Position numbers and translations under genes: made by a program. Below are positions 11,891-54,592 of a stretch of DNA of 64,000 bases, piece after piece; the first letter of the stretch is position 1, and each line of letters opens with the position of its first letter. The notes under the pieces are model-generated. The model searched no databases. It was not told the DNA's origin and saw only the letters and a program-made list of their open reading frames with translations. This stretch comes from Euglena gracilis (Eukaryota > Euglenida > Euglenophyceae > Euglenales), in contig CP154957.1 in the NCBI GenBank assembly GCA_039621445.1, positions 7,427,196 through 7,491,195 of the forward strand. The letters run 5' to 3'.

Positions 11891-14036
11891 TGGGGGTGGT
11901 TGCACAACTTGGTGCCAAAAACAACCCAGTTTTTAAAGCCACCTACAACCCCCGACCAGGGGGGTGGTCAGTATATAGGAGTGGTTGGCGGGCAGTGGGG
12001 GGGGGGGGCAGCAACCCTTGGGGGTTTGGCAGGGTGTAAGGGTCAGTCCAAACACGTAGAGTGGGAGGGAGGGACCGATTTTCGGTCCGGCACAAAGCAC
12101 CAATCAGAAAAAAATCACCCAAATCGGCCAAAAATGCAATTTTAGGCACTGTTTGGGCAAAAATTTGTCAAGAATGCCAAATAAAATTGCAAAGTGCCAG
12201 AAGCCCCCTTTTTGGGGTCTGGGTACCCCCAGGGTCAGTCTGGACCTCCTGACAGGAGGGGGGGAGTCCGATCCAGGAGGGGCAGGAGGGGGGTGGCAGG
12301 GACACCCCCCCTTCCTCCTCAAATATACCACCCTCCCTTATATCGAACGTGCCCTCTCCCCAGATTGGCCATTCAGTCTGGAGAAAAATGATGCATCCCC
12401 AGCCTAGATTATTTAGATTGGTCCCTAACCAATCAAATCGGCGCCAGAGGCCAAAATTGGTACCCTCAGATTGCACCCCCAGATCGGTTATTTGGGGGTT
12501 TGGGACTGCCCAAAAGTTGGCCAAGTCAGACCGACCAAGTCGGGGGCCCGCCCCAGATCGGAGGACAGGAAATTTCAAAACACAGAGATCAACTTTTTTG
12601 TGCTTTGCAGAGGAGTAAGAAAAGCGGGGGAACCAGCATACGCTATTTTTTTTAAGGCGCGTTAAAAAAAGTTAAAAACCTTAAGAAAAGTTTGATTTTT
12701 TTTTGCTAAAATGCCTTAGAAAACCTTAAAAAACCTTAAAAATTTATTTCTGGATTTTTTTTTGAATTTGGAGCAAAAAAATCACAAAATATCGGCAAAA
12801 GCAAGCCAACTTTGGGGGGAAAATAATTTCTGGCATCGCTGGAACATTGTCTATCCACCCAAAGCTCGAAAAAGTGGGTTTTTTTCGACTTTCTGATTTT
12901 CGACCTTGACTGACGTTGGTTCGATGCCCAGATGGCTCTTTGACCACCTTTAGAAAATCGACGCTGAGAATTCTTAAAATTTTAAAATGCTTTAAAAATT
13001 CCTTAAAAAACCTCAGTGAACGCCTGAAGATTTTCGCCTTAAAATAATCATGCCTGGGGGGGGAACGCAACATGGACCCTTGAAAAACGCGATGCAAAAA
13101 AAAACACAAAAAAACACACGCAAAAAACACAAATTCTGCCAAGATCAAAAACACACAAAAAACACAAAAAACGTTTGCCCCCCCGATACCCAAATTTCCT
13201 CGTTCCCCCCTGGGGTCCCAATCCCCAGGAAGATGTTCACCTGTTAGTATCGTGAAATGCCAGCAATGAGTAATGATGACCTTCACGATGGGACTGGAAA
13301 CAAAAAGAAATGTGAATGAAAGGCACTCATGGTAGTTGTCACAATGGTCAAATTGTGTGCGTCTGTGTGTGCGTGCATGTGTGAGACTTAAACAGAAGCG
13401 TGAGTGACTGAGTGAGCAGAAACGGAGGCAGGACTGGTTGCACCCAAGCAAGAGCCCTTTAAAGATGGATCAGCAAAAGCTCATTGCCATACAAATACAA
13501 AAAAAACCACTTTATCTCCTGTTAAACAGAACTAACAGCTAAACGGAACATCGTTCTACTGTGAGTTGTAGCATCCGATTAGATTTATCTTGGTTTGAGA
13601 CTTGGCGCGGGATATGGGGGCCCGAAAATGACCAATTTTAAGGGAAATTTGCCCGGGTTGGACTGGCCACAGCACAGGGCGCATCGGGTGGGAGGAGGAA
13701 AGGATGAAAGAACGTTGCTGGTCCATTCATCAATTGTATTTTCCATGCACGTTCACGCATATTTGCTTCATTTATCCATATTCTTTGTATACCCGACTGA
13801 AGTGCATGCACTTTCTTAAAAAGCAGCAAAGACCAAGAAAATCAAAAATATGCACGCAGGGGGAAATGCTTAATTAAAAAAGACACTGTGCCATTCTGTG
13901 TCAATAAGAAAATCATACATTATTATTAGTACTATTACTAAAAGAAGAAATCATTAAAAAACTGTGTCATTAAAAGACATTGTGTCATTTGAACTAAGTG
14001 CCGTGCAGTGCCCTACGACCCGTGCGCAGAATACGT

Positions 14037-30778
<16,742 letters not shown>

Positions 30779-30801
30779 GGCGGAGGTGGGGGAGGTCCTG
30801 C
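30779..30801 (-). promoter_or_regulatory. 3' splice acceptor and 19-nt leader before gene A start
   Basis: On the minus strand ccgttgcag|GACCTCCCC lies 19 nt before the ATG, and copy B has the same arrangement (54570-54592). With no nearby coding exon upstream, it could be the acceptor for a trans-spliced leader, as is usual for euglenid mRNAs, or the end of a 5' UTR intron. Confidence 0.5.
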
Positions 30802-32283
30802 AACGGGTGGCATGACAAACCGCACGAATCAAATGGGTTCCAAGGTTGACATTGGTGGACTTTGCGCCAAATAATTCCTCAGTGAAATATCCCTACGGAG
30901 GCGTTTTCCCCCATGGGCAATGGGATCTGAAAAAAAAATTGCATTGAGCAATTGAGAAAAAAACCGTTTACTACCCCCACCCAATATGCATGCCGTTGCA
31001 GTTTAATGTGACCGGTGTAGAAAAGCTATCCGGCCAACAAGGACAAAAAAACATAGATTCCATTGGTGACCCCCCCCTTTAGGGGTGGCACTTATCCCCA
31101 GGCTCGACCCAAACACCCACCCACCCACCCAAAACCCACTCAAAATCCGTGACACCCCGTGTAAAAAAAATTGTGGTCAGGTTTTCAGTCATGCCCGACT
31201 GATCCTCGGTGCACCCAGGGGGGAGGAGAAGGGGTTCCAGTGGCCCAAGCCCATCCACTACCCTCGAAAAACCCCACCCCGGGGGTCAACCCCGTGGCAG
31301 GGAGTGCCCTGCCACGGATGTCGGGTTGAATTCCAACCTGGGCAAAATTCCCTTTGAAAACAGCCATTTTTTACCTTCGCCGCCTTCAGGGTGGCAGGGT
31401 TGCTGACAACACACCCCCCCCCCCCCCCCGAGGGTGTCAAAAATGCCCCCCCCCCCCATCCGCTGCCGACCCACAGCACACGCCGATTCCGCCCGACCCT
31501 TAGCGCCCCACCTGGTCTGCGGCTGCTTTTTAGTTGTGAACTGCACTTGACTTTTCCAGCAAAAAAATCGATAACAGGCTGTTGCTTAAAGACCCCAGGG
31601 GGGGGGTCCACTGGTCAGCCATTTTGCTAGACACTGGAAAAAAGGGACTAGCCAGACCCAGGTCCCCAACTGGAAAAAAAAATTTGTGCGCCGATATGGA
31701 AGGTTTTAAATGTGTTTTTTTTTGGCTGATTTTGTTCCAAAAAAACAACCAGAAATGAACATTTTTTTGGCAAGTTTTGGCGGTCGAAAAATTTAGGCGC
31801 TTTGTGCCAGTCACTGGAAAAAATTCTGCCAGCTAGCCTTGCTGTAGTGGACCCCCCCAGACTTCCACGAGCCTTTTGGACTAGCTGTTGAGCCCCCCCC
31901 CCCCGGCCCGATGTTCATCTTGAACATCTATGCAGCAATGTGCATCAAAATCACCTTCACCTTGTGCGCCAGAGATTCACTCCATCCACCAGGCTTGGTT
32001 TGTTCCGGCGTCTCACTTGACACATTCATTAAACTCATAGATCACATTCAACATGCACCGTTGCGGGGTTGGTAAAAGTCAGCCTCTCCCTAAAGCATGG
32101 CACAAGAAAATGGTAAGGAGGGTGCAAACAGCGTGTTATTCGCCAGTGAGTGAGACCTCGCCGACACCTGGGTGTCCTGGAACACGTGCCCGCGGTGATT
32201 GCAGACACTGCTGTCTAAATTGGGCCAAGAACCAGGGGAGGGGTGCTCAGAAATCAGACGAGGCCGGGGCAAGGGGGAAGGTA
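30802..32283. other. Upstream region of gene A
   Basis: Partly matches 54600-54980 upstream of gene B (for example the GAAATATCCCTACGGAG block), then diverges. I see no coding sequence. A segment at 31180-31620 shows short inverted C/G-rich words. Confidence 0.5.
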
Positions 32284-32694
32284 ACCCCCCCCCAAATAAT
32301 AACCCCCCCCCCCCAAATAATAAACCTCCCCCCAAATAATAAACCCCCCCCTGAGGACCGACTTCGGCCGCCCAAATAATAAACCCCCCCCTCTGGCAGG
32401 TGTGAGGGCAAAGGAAAAAAGAGTCAAAAATTAGCAGAAATGCTGCAAAAGAAAACACAAAAATGGATCAAATTGGTGCAGAAAATATGCCAAAAAAAGC
32501 ACCCAGTTTTCAAAAAAGCCCAAAAATGCCAAAAAAGTGACCATTGGAGCCTGTGGAGGGGTTTTCGGGTCAATTTTTGACTTCGAAAATTTTGCCCAAA
32601 TAATAACCCCCCCCAAATAATAACCCCCCCCCCTGGACCCCGACTTCGGGTGTCCAAATAATAAACCGGGGGGGGTTTATTATTTGGGGGGGTT
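32284..32694. mobile_element. C-run word-array element (word CCAAATAATAAACCC)
   Basis: Repeated CCCCAAATAATAA(A)CC words at 32287-32390 and 32595-32665 are closed by inverted GGTTTATTATTTGGGGGGG. Both flanks read TA. No empty site was found in the window. Confidence 0.65.
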
Positions 32695-32874
32695 TAATCA
32701 AGGAACCAACATGACAACATGTTAAAAAAAGTTTGGTCGGGTTTCTGTTATTTCCAACCACACAAGCAAACAAACAAGCTGTTTGGTGAACCCTGCAGGC
32801 TCCAAAGGGAAATTTCATCCTTCAATACAACAGGATCGAACTCAAAGCGTTGCAATGTCTTTGCCCAGTCGGTA

Positions 32875-33274
32875 AACCCCCCCATTTATAACGACCCGTC
32901 GTTATCCGACTTTTGAGTTGGTGGAAAATCCAAAGGGGGTCGTTATAAATGGGCGGTCGTTATAAATGGGGGGTCGTTATAAATGGAGGGTTACCCAAAG
33001 TCGGGGTATTGAGACCTTGTGTCTGAAGTTTTCTGTGTCCCGTACAGCCATGTCTCCTCTCCCCACACTCTCCGCACCCTCTAAGCAGCGGTCTATCCGC
33101 TCATACTTCAAATAACCCGTCCGAGCACGAACGCTCATGTGTTTTTCCGCGTTTTGCTTGCAGCTTCCCGACATGGGTCGTTATATTTCTCAAACTGGTG
33201 GAATTCTCCAAATGGGTCGGTATAAATGGGGGGGGTCGTTATCAGAGGAGGGTCGTTCTAAATGGGGGGGAGTT
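32875..33274. mobile_element. C-run word-array element (word CGTTATAAATGGGG), TA insertion
   Basis: Begins TA|AACCCCCCCATTTATAACG and carries ACGACCC/GGGTCGTTATAAATGGG words in inverted orientation, ending GGGGGAGTT|TAAATCACAG. Unit 1 reads GTCGGTAAATCACAG at 9421-9435, the intact target with a single TA. Confidence 0.75.
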
Positions 33275-33681
33275 TAAATCACAGCTGTGGCAGCAGTGTA
33301 AGAGGTCCTGTTTTGAATGATATCAGTTTTTATGGTGCAGACAGGTTGGGCCCGAAAATGTGGCTTGTGCCACACCTCTCGCCGCAGGCATCACACCAAT
33401 CTCACAACACTGTGGACAGTCAATGTCAACAGGGCACCGATGGGAGGAATACAATACAGCGACGCGCCTGGCAGAATGTGCTGCAGGCACATCGCAAAGA
33501 AAGCTGGTGGCGCAGGGCGGACTTGTGAATAATCAGCAAACGCATTGACGTTTTACAGCGATGTGAAAATCAACCCAGATAAAACATGAAACCATATCGT
33601 GGAATGACATGGTTTTCATCAATGGTAATAATGACCATGAATGTTTTCGATTAAAAATCTCGATGTCGAAAATAATTGAAC

Positions 33682-33767
33682 CCTGCCCATGACGGGTGGC
33701 GAGGGCATGGGCTTGGGCTCCAGCGAAGTGCCCCCTCAGCCAAGCAGCCACAAAGCAGCAACCCCAA
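33682..33767. other. GC-rich conserved spacer block, copy 2
   Basis: Matches 9817-9901 almost base for base; see that entry. Confidence 0.4.
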
Positions 33768-34227
33768 CCGCTGAACCTGGGGAGAAACAAGAAAGCTGTT
33801 GGCAGGGTTTGATGCCAAATGACGTGAATCAGAGTGCATAAATGATACCCTATTTGTTATGGCATACAACGCGGTAATTCTTACTGTTGAACACATTCTT
33901 TTATTATGTATTGTCTCACTATATGACACATTATACATTAAGTTTATATTTATGAAATTAAATTCATAGATTTCAATTATCTACATATGACATAGACTTT
34001 AATAATCTACATATGACATAGACTTTAATAATCTACATATAGATAAAATCTATATTATTTTTCATTAAATAATTTATGCATACGTGATAAAATATAAAAT
34101 TTGTGATTGAGTAAGAACTCACAAACAGTGTTCACCTCAAGGTGTCCATCTGTTGCAGTTTTTAATCCACCAGCCATGGTAATCATCATGGATCTATTAT
34201 GGCCTCCAAAAGGCAGAAGCACATGTA

Positions 34228-34642
34228 AACCCCCCCCCAAAAATAAGACCCCCCCCATAAAATGGACCCCCCCCAAAAATAAGACCCCCCCTGGCCGGTC
34301 CGAGCAAAAATCCATGAAATGGACCCCCCCCATAAATAAGACCCCCCCTGCCGGCGCGAAGCGCCGGATTTTTGAAAAAAGGGCCATTTTTGGGCGGTAA
34401 ATCTGTCATTTTGGGACTGTTTTCACACAATTTAGCATATTTTCCCCTATTTGTCTGGCGCGAAGCGCCAAATTTTTCGAAAAATGGTATTTTGGGGGGC
34501 ATTTTTGGACATTTTGGGGGGTCAAAAATTTTTCCAGCAAAAATCCATAAAATGGACCCCCCCCATGAATAAGACCCCCCCTCGGGCTTTCCAGCAACCG
34601 ACCCATGAAATGGACCCGGGGTCTTATTTTTGGGGGGGGGTT
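34228..34642. mobile_element. C-run word-array element (word CCAAAAATAAGACCCC), TA insertion
   Basis: Two alternating words, AAAAATAAGACCCCC and CATAAAATGGACCCCC, repeat in one direction around a GC-rich GGCGCGAAGCGCC core. The element closes with GGGGTCTTATTTTTGGGGGG. It reads CACATGTA|AACC..GGTT|TAGGATAC, where unit 3 reads CACATGTAGGATAC (58737-58750). The insertion and the TA duplication are therefore direct observations. Confidence 0.85.
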
Positions 34643-35308
34643 TAGGATACATTGGGTGCATGAACTCGGGGGTTCACCCATCCCAAGGATTTGGCAAAAG
34701 CCATCAAAGAGGCCCAGAGGAACTTTTCTGGCGTGTTCAATTTCCCCCGGAATCAGAGAACGCTGACCCCGCCTCCGAGCACACATGTTTTCTTGAGAAT
34801 TAATTGAGTATACGACTAAGAGATGGGCACTGAGATTGACATATAGAAATCAATATCAATGGGAAACAATGCGGGTACATACTTCCTCTTTATCAAACCC
34901 TGCCTTCGTTCTACGCTAATGTTATTGTGACAGAAATCACCGTTCCCACACAGGCTGGCATGCTTTTTCCACAGCATGAGGGTGTGACGCCGTGGGAATG
35001 GACGGAGACGGGAGGATGGATGCCGCTCCATATGCGGAGATCGTGTTCCATCCGGTGTTGGGGATGGGACGCATTTGTGGTTTGAGCATTCAGCAAGAGA
35101 ACACTTGACGACGCCAAATGCACTGAAGTATTCTCTTTGGCAAAAAGGCTCCAATATAAAAATGCGGAGGCTTGGTCGCGAGGGTTTGGGGTCCCCGTGG
35201 GGGTGTCAGCCAGCTGGATGGAAAAGAGGTGGACCTCCCCCCCCCCCAAGTGGGGGAGGGTGAGGGTGAGTCAGGGTCGGTGGGGTGGGGTCCAGCAAGC
35301 ACCTCCAG

Positions 35309-36605
35309 CAGGGGGGGGCAAAAACTGCACATGGGCAGGTCAAAAACTGCACTGCAAAAAACTGCAAAAAACTGCAAAAAACTGCAAAAAACTGCAAAAA
35401 ACTGCACGTCAACAAAAAATAACAATAAACAAGCTGAAATGGTGTGCATATGCAAAACAACGTAAATTGTAATCACATGAGAACGCCCCAATTCACCTAA
35501 CTTTTGCCCAGCTTTGGAGCTGATGACAATAAAAATGAAAGCAATCAATCAAAGTACACTGTACATGGGTTTTCATGCACTGAAACACAAGTTATGTGTT
35601 TGGTTTGGATGCTGGTTCACACTGGTTTTCCTGCACCAAAGCTTGTGACGGCCATGCCCACGGAGGTGCCAAACAGCTAAATATGGAAAAAATTCACATA
35701 CCCATATGCAGAAAGTTTCTATGCTTTTAATTCTTGCATGGGATGTTCAGTTTTGGAACTTTCGGTCCATCACCTGGTGAACTTCACCCATGTCACGATG
35801 CAAAAAATCTACAAAACTAAAAAAAATCTACAACAACCATCACAAACTTTGAATACTGTCTTTAGGGGATTGCCAAATGGTCTGGGAATTTCTTGCAAAT
35901 AAGAATGACTTCTTTGAAGCATTTGGCTTGTGTGATATTTGGCCACAATGCTTGGGACAAGGCCCAATCTTCTACAGGAGCTCGTACTCCTTTGCGTCTC
36001 CACGAATCTCGCAAACTCCAACTTCAACCAAAATTTGCACACAAAAAAAACAGTTTTTGGATTTAGTCCCCGAATCCCAAAATAATTAGTTGAATCTGCT
36101 CAGGAGTGTGCAAATGACGACTGCCAAAATAAGCATCGTGACATCTGTCACCACATGCACAAGTTGGAGATGGAGCGATTTTGGTTGGGGAGAAATTGTG
36201 GCGTTGTCACCGAAACAATCTGTTTTTTGGAATGGTGGCTACAACAATTTCTGTTGTGTCGAGAGGCAAGGCAGTTGGCAAAACAGTTGGGGGCAAGACA
36301 ACTGGTGGGATTACTGTAGACAACACAACTCATGAAGAGATTTTTTGAGAGAGACTTTTTCTTGAGAAACACCCTTCAAACAATATAATCCAGCGTAACA
36401 AGGCGCAGAGCACCAAAAAATGAGCACCTCAGGTTTCCTCAAAACTGAAATCAAAAAAAAACTGCAAAAAACTGCACGTGTGCAGTTTTTTCAGAAAAAA
36501 AGCTGCAAAAAACTGCAAAAAACTGCAAAAAACTGCAAAAAACCCAAAATGTGAAAACTGCAAAAAACTGCAAAAACTGCACGGTGCATATTTTGCCCCT
36601 CCCTG
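35309..36605. mobile_element. Nested hAT-type element, TIR CAGGGRGGGGCAAAA
   Basis: Left end CAGGGGGGGGCAAAAACTGC and right end (complement) CAGGGAGGGGCAAAATATGC form a 22-bp inverted repeat with three mismatches. CCTCCAG is repeated on both sides (35302-35308 and 36606-36612). Subterminal AAAAACTGC repeats occur at 35342-35405 and 36462-36582. No intact coding region is seen inside. It split the left terminus of the older element. Confidence 0.75.
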
Positions 36606-36794
36606 CCTCCAGACACATGGGATTTTGGTGGTGTTGTCGGGATTTGTCGGGATTTGTCGGGATTTGTCGGGATTTGTCGGGATTTGAACACTGGAGGTGG
36701 GGTCCCGCCCACACAAATAAGGGGGCATCAGAGCAAAGCAACAAAGGGCACAAAAAGACGTTGGATCCACGAAGCCTTGCCCATGAATCGGGTT

Positions 36795-36979
36795 TCAACC
36801 AGTGATTTCAAATCCTTTGTTCAGGTAAATGAATGCTAAGGCTTGCAGAGTATCAGCACTCATGTTCAGACGGTCAGATGTTAAGATATGGCCTATTTTC
36901 GAAGAAGTTCGCTCAGCTTGAGCTGCAGATTGTGGGGAGAGCAAATACACAATGGCCACTGGTGTGAGGGAGAGGTGGA
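36795..36979 (-). pseudogene. hAT transposase C-terminal dimerisation segment
   Basis: After ttttttag the frame reads VHLSLTPVAIVYLLSPQSAA, then AERTSSKIGHILTSDRLNMS and ALAFIYLNKG. This matches the hAT C-terminal pattern (S-x-ER-x-FS-x-x-G-x-I-x5-R-L). It sits about 100 bp from the piece at 37082-37285, so the catalytic core of the transposase is missing. Confidence 0.7.
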
Positions 36980-37081
36980 CTAAAAAATGCATTTTTATTG
37001 CACCTTGTCAAAGAACCAGGGAAAAAATATAAAGAATCAAAACGTGCAAAGATAAAATAGCAACCGGTCTGGGAAAGAAAC

Positions 37082-37520
37082 ATTCCACATTTTCATAAAA
37101 AAAATCTCCAACTTTGACATGGGAATGTTGCATGCTGCAAAAGCTTTGACAACATCTTTACAGAACTCTTGTTGTTGCAGCCCTTTAGAAAAAAAAATAT
37201 CCATCTTTCCAGAGACCATCGGCCTTTTTGGGGTTGGTTCTTCCTTTGTCTCACTGGATTCACGCTTCAATGGGCTTTGGTCCTTCTGACAAAAAAAAGT
37301 GAAAAAAAGCAAAATGACAAAATGCAACCTGTATGATGATTGGATTTGGTGTGGAGACATTTGGTGTTGTAATGGCAACCAAAGCTGCACGCTCCACCCT
37401 TTTCTTCACCATTTGAGCATGACTGCTCTCGACCCATCTCTTTTCACACCCCTTGAATATCCAACACAATGACTTGATTGTATTCATTGAAGCAACCAGA
37501 GACTTTGCACACAAATTGTA
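37082..37520 (-). pseudogene. hAT transposase N-terminal fragment with a 43-bp intron
   Basis: Exon sequence to 37329 ends ..TPNVSTPNPIIIQ. A GT-AG intron (37286-37328, pyrimidine-rich, ending tttgtcag) follows, then KDQSPLKRESSETKEEPTPK and VVKAFAACNIPMSKLEIFF. The last part resembles the region before the hAT catalytic domain (..F..CNIPFS.LE). An upstream open stretch to about 37674 may be a further exon. This is a relic within the 35296-37969 element. Confidence 0.65.
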
Positions 37521-38419
37521 ATAAACCTTGCCTGGGGGGGAGGAAATTGAGACACTGTTGGACAGAGGTGCACACCTGGAATACTGTGTCCATGTGGATC
37601 GCTCTCAGCAATATCTGTCCAGCCTTCAGAATGGCAATATGCCACCCACTCAGCAACACTTCGACGTGATGCATGAGTGCTCATGAGAAGACAAAGAGTC
37701 TTGGAAGAAAGCCAGACAGAGAGAGAGAGAGAGAGGAAATTGCACGTTTCCAATCAACAGATCAAATAAAACCATCCCACTCACTTGGGAACACTGGCCA
37801 TTCCTTTTACCCTTTGGTGGCTTTGCAAAAAAAAATTCCCGGTGTTGTCGGGATTTGTCGGGATTTGTCGGAACCCCACCTCCAGAAGGCCAAAAAAGTG
37901 TTGTCGGGATTTGTCGGGATTTGTCGGGATTTGTCGGGATTTGTCAGGATTTGTCGCTGGAGGTGCTTGGGGTCCAGCTAGTTGCCGGGCTGAACCTGGC
38001 CAGTCCCAAAACCAGGCAAAAAGCTGATTTAGCCAGGAGGCAATACTTCAGCCAAAACTGTACGGGAAACGACATGCACATGAAAAGCCCCTCTAGGAAA
38101 ACTGTATTGTGACCATTTTTATTAAAAACAATGCTGTCTCAGCCAGTTGTCCACAACTATGCTTTTCTCAACTTTGGCTTGGGGGAGCGGCGTTGCGGGG
38201 ACAAATCTGCTTGTCCCCCCCAAGATGTTGACAAAACCCCTGCCCGAAGGAGTCCCCACCACCATGCCACCCACAGGCATAATATCTTAAAGCGCCTTAC
38301 AAAGCCTTGAAAACCTTAGAAATCGCCAAATCTCAGCAAAAGCAAGCCAACTCCAGAAGAAAATTGATTTCTGGCATCCTTGGAACATTGTCTGGCAGCT
38401 GCCTGCATGGTTAATATGG

Positions 38420-38632
38420 AATCTGTGTTATTGATGGAACATGTTTAGGGTTTGGAGTGCGGCCTAACTTCAGGCTTAACTTGTACACCGAACACTAATC
38501 TATAATTGGCCTAAAGTTCGGCCTGGCCAAAAACTCCTAACCCTAACCCCATCCCATCAATAATCCAAATTTTTTCCCAACCCCCCTGTGCCTGCAACTT
38601 GGCTGGGGGGGACAAGTAGTAGGCAGCTGTCT
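38420..38632. repeat. Fold-back insert related to 62249-62526
   Basis: TTTAGGGTTTGG..CCTAACCCTAACCCC with a TATTGATGG/CCATCAATA pair interrupts a CTGGCAGCTGCCTG..GGCAGCTG sequence that is continuous in unit 3 (near 59810). It shares the CTTAACTTGTACACC-type core with the unit-3 element. The exact ends were not resolved. Confidence 0.5.
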
Positions 38633-39447
38633 AATACTAGACAGTTGTCTATCCACCCAAATCCCGGAAAAGTGTGTTCTTTTAACTTTTGATTTTCGAC
38701 CACATTCGATGCCCAGACCGCTCTTGGACCACCCTTGGAGAATAACAGAGAAAAAACCTTTAAAACCTTTGGAAACAGCCTTAAAAAGCCTTAAAAAGTG
38801 CTTAAAAGCCTTATTTTTTTTGGGAAAAAACCTTAAAAATAATATCTGGCCACTCATATAAGGTTTCTAAGATGCCCGTAAAAACTGCAGGGTATAGCAT
38901 CGCATTACACACAGCATACAAACAAGCATACAAAAAAACAAACACATTTAGCGAAAAACAATGCTGTTGCAGGGAAATTTGGGCCATTTGAGGGGATCAA
39001 TTCGGTCGGTCCAGCACAAAGCACCCAGCAGAAAAAATATTCCCCCCAAATCGGCCAAAAATGCGATTTCAGGCACTTTTTGGGCAAAAGTTTGTCAAGA
39101 ATGCCAAAAACTTTTGCAAAGCGCCAGCATGAAAAATTCACGCTTTTTGGGCTGTCCTGGGTACCCCCCGGGGTCGGTCTGGACCCCCTGGCAGGAGGGG
39201 GGGGGGTGTCCGATCCAGAGGGGGTAGAGGGACACCCCCCTCCTCAAATATACACCCTGAAAAATTTCGCCTTAAAAATAATCATGTCTGGGCGCGCTAG
39301 CAGGGGGAGAACACAACATGGACCCTTGAGAAACACAAACAAACACAACAAACAAACACAACAAAAACACGCAAAAATGCCAATTTTGCCAAAATCAAAG
39401 ACACAAAAACACACACACAAAAAAAACGCAGTTGACCCCGCCTGGTA

Positions 39448-39800
39448 CCTCCCCCCCCCCTTGTCGTTGACACGCCAATGTTCCGGGAAAGTGTCGTTGA
39501 CACGGGGGGTGTGTCAACGACACGCCGTGTCAACGACACAGTACCATAAAAAAATCGACTGCGCCAGCAACAATGTATAACCCCGTGAATGCATGTCCGC
39601 CACATTGTGGCCGGTGCGAATGGGGATGACATTCGAAGCCATGGCTGGAAAGAAGATTCGACACATTTTTGAAATGTCCTGGCTGAAATTTGTCAGAAAC
39701 TGTGGCCAATGCAAAAGAAAAAAATATGTTCCAGGAAAATGTCGTTGACACGGGGGGTGTGTCAACGACACGCCGTGTCAACGACAAGGGGGGGGGAAAA
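39448..39800. mobile_element. Small TIR element related to the 42865 element
   Basis: Inverted ends CCCCCCCCTTGTCGTTGACA lie with TA on each side (39446-39447 and 39801-39802). Extra GTGTCGTTGACACGG copies lie just inside both ends. At about 350 bp it is non-coding and would depend on a transposase recognising CCTTGTCSTTGACACGCC, such as the 42865-44666 element. The flanking spacer has lost about 300 bp relative to units 1 and 3. Confidence 0.65.
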
Positions 39801-40721
39801 TACAAAAGAAACCACTTCACATCCTGTTAAGCAAACCTAAAATTTCAGAACACATTCTCCTGTGAGTTGCAGCATCCAACAGGGCGGTCATTAAGCAAAA
39901 AAAAAACAAACTCCGCTGACCCAGCACACTCAGTGAAAAATATACAAGGAAATGGGCAAGAAATTTTGGCATTTTTCAGCGAGAACAGGTCGACATCGAG
40001 AAAAAAATTGATTCCTGGCACCCTTGGACCATCGTCCATCCACCCAAATCATCAAAAACTGTGTTTTTCGACTGTTTACTGTTTGCCCCCGTTCAAGTCC
40101 CAGTCTGGCCCTTAGCAGGCCCTTTGGCCGAAAGGGGGCGGTCCTTAAGGAAATTATAAAAAAAAACTTTCCTGTCCCTTAAGGACCGCCCTGGCATCCA
40201 ATTAGATTTGTCTGGGTTTGAGACTTGGGTGGGATGGGGGCCCAAAAATGGCCATTTTCAAGGGACATTTGCCTGGGTTGGACTGGCCCAACTGGTAACC
40301 AAAACTAACCTCCACCCAACTCGGGGGGGGGGGTCAATTGGCAGACACTCCGCAGCACATGGCACCTCGGGTGGGAAGAGGAAAGGATGAAAGAACGTCA
40401 CTGGTCGATTCATTGATTGCATTTCCATGCACGTTCACTCATATTTGCTTCATTTATCCATAATAATTATAAGCAGCAAAGACCAGGAAAAGAAAAAATA
40501 TGTACGCAGGGGAAAATGCTGAATTTGAAAAAGACACTGTGTCATTTTGTGTCAATAAAAATTAATAATAATATAAACTATTGTTAATATTACTATTGAA
40601 ATAAATCATCAAAAGAAACTGGCTCATTAAAAGGCGTTGTGTCATTTTGGTCGTGGCACACCCCGTCCTGTACAGAACTAAGTGCCGTGCAGTGCCCTAC
40701 GACCCCGCGCGCAGAGTACGT

Positions 40722-54569
<13,848 letters not shown>

Positions 54570-54592
54570 GGCAGAGGTGGGGGAGGTCCTGC
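54570..54592 (-). promoter_or_regulatory. 3' splice acceptor and 19-nt leader before gene B start
   Basis: gttgcag|GACCTCCCCCAC before ATG. It differs from copy A by one base, consistent with a functional (possibly trans-splicing) acceptor. Confidence 0.5.

Larger units (their letters stand above)
9421..14036. other. Intergenic spacer, duplication unit 1 (3' side of gene A)
   Basis: This matches 33275-40721 and 56000-62026 block by block: the GTGTAAGAGGTCCTG block at 9465, the ACACCAATGGGAGG-type block near 9600, the GC-rich block 9817-9901, the AT-rich tract 9960-10200, the CCGTGGGAACGG block near 10720, and the AAATCGGCCAAAAATGC block at 12118. No gene is seen. One block (about 10845-11890) is inverted relative to the other two units. 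Apparent reading frames here are not shared between copies. Confidence 0.8.
35296..37969. mobile_element. hAT element (8-bp TSD GGGTCCAG) carrying a second hAT insertion
   Basis: Ends are CAAGCACCTCCAG and inverted CTGGAGGTGCTTG, flanked by GGGTCCAG at 35288-35295 and 37970-37977. Unit 3 keeps the empty site GGGTCCAGCTAGTTGCC at 59442. Subterminal GATTTGTCGG decamers lie at 36637-36690 and 37841-37956. It encodes minus-strand hAT transposase remnants (36795-37520). Removing the nested element leaves about 1.4 kb, too short for a full transposase, so it is an internally deleted copy. Confidence 0.85.
33275..40721. other. Intergenic spacer, duplication unit 2 (between genes A and B)
   Basis: Homologous to 9421-14036 and 56000-62026. 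The sequence common to all units is about 4 kb. The extra length comes from a word-array element (34228), a nested hAT pair (35296-37969), a fold-back insert near 38420-38630 and a small element at 39448-39800. No host gene was seen. Confidence 0.75.

Noticed and set aside
36637-37956. CRISPR-like direct repeats (GATTTGTCGG, AAAAACTGC)
   Set aside because: The units are back-to-back without unique spacers and are symmetric subterminal repeats of hAT elements in eukaryotic DNA.
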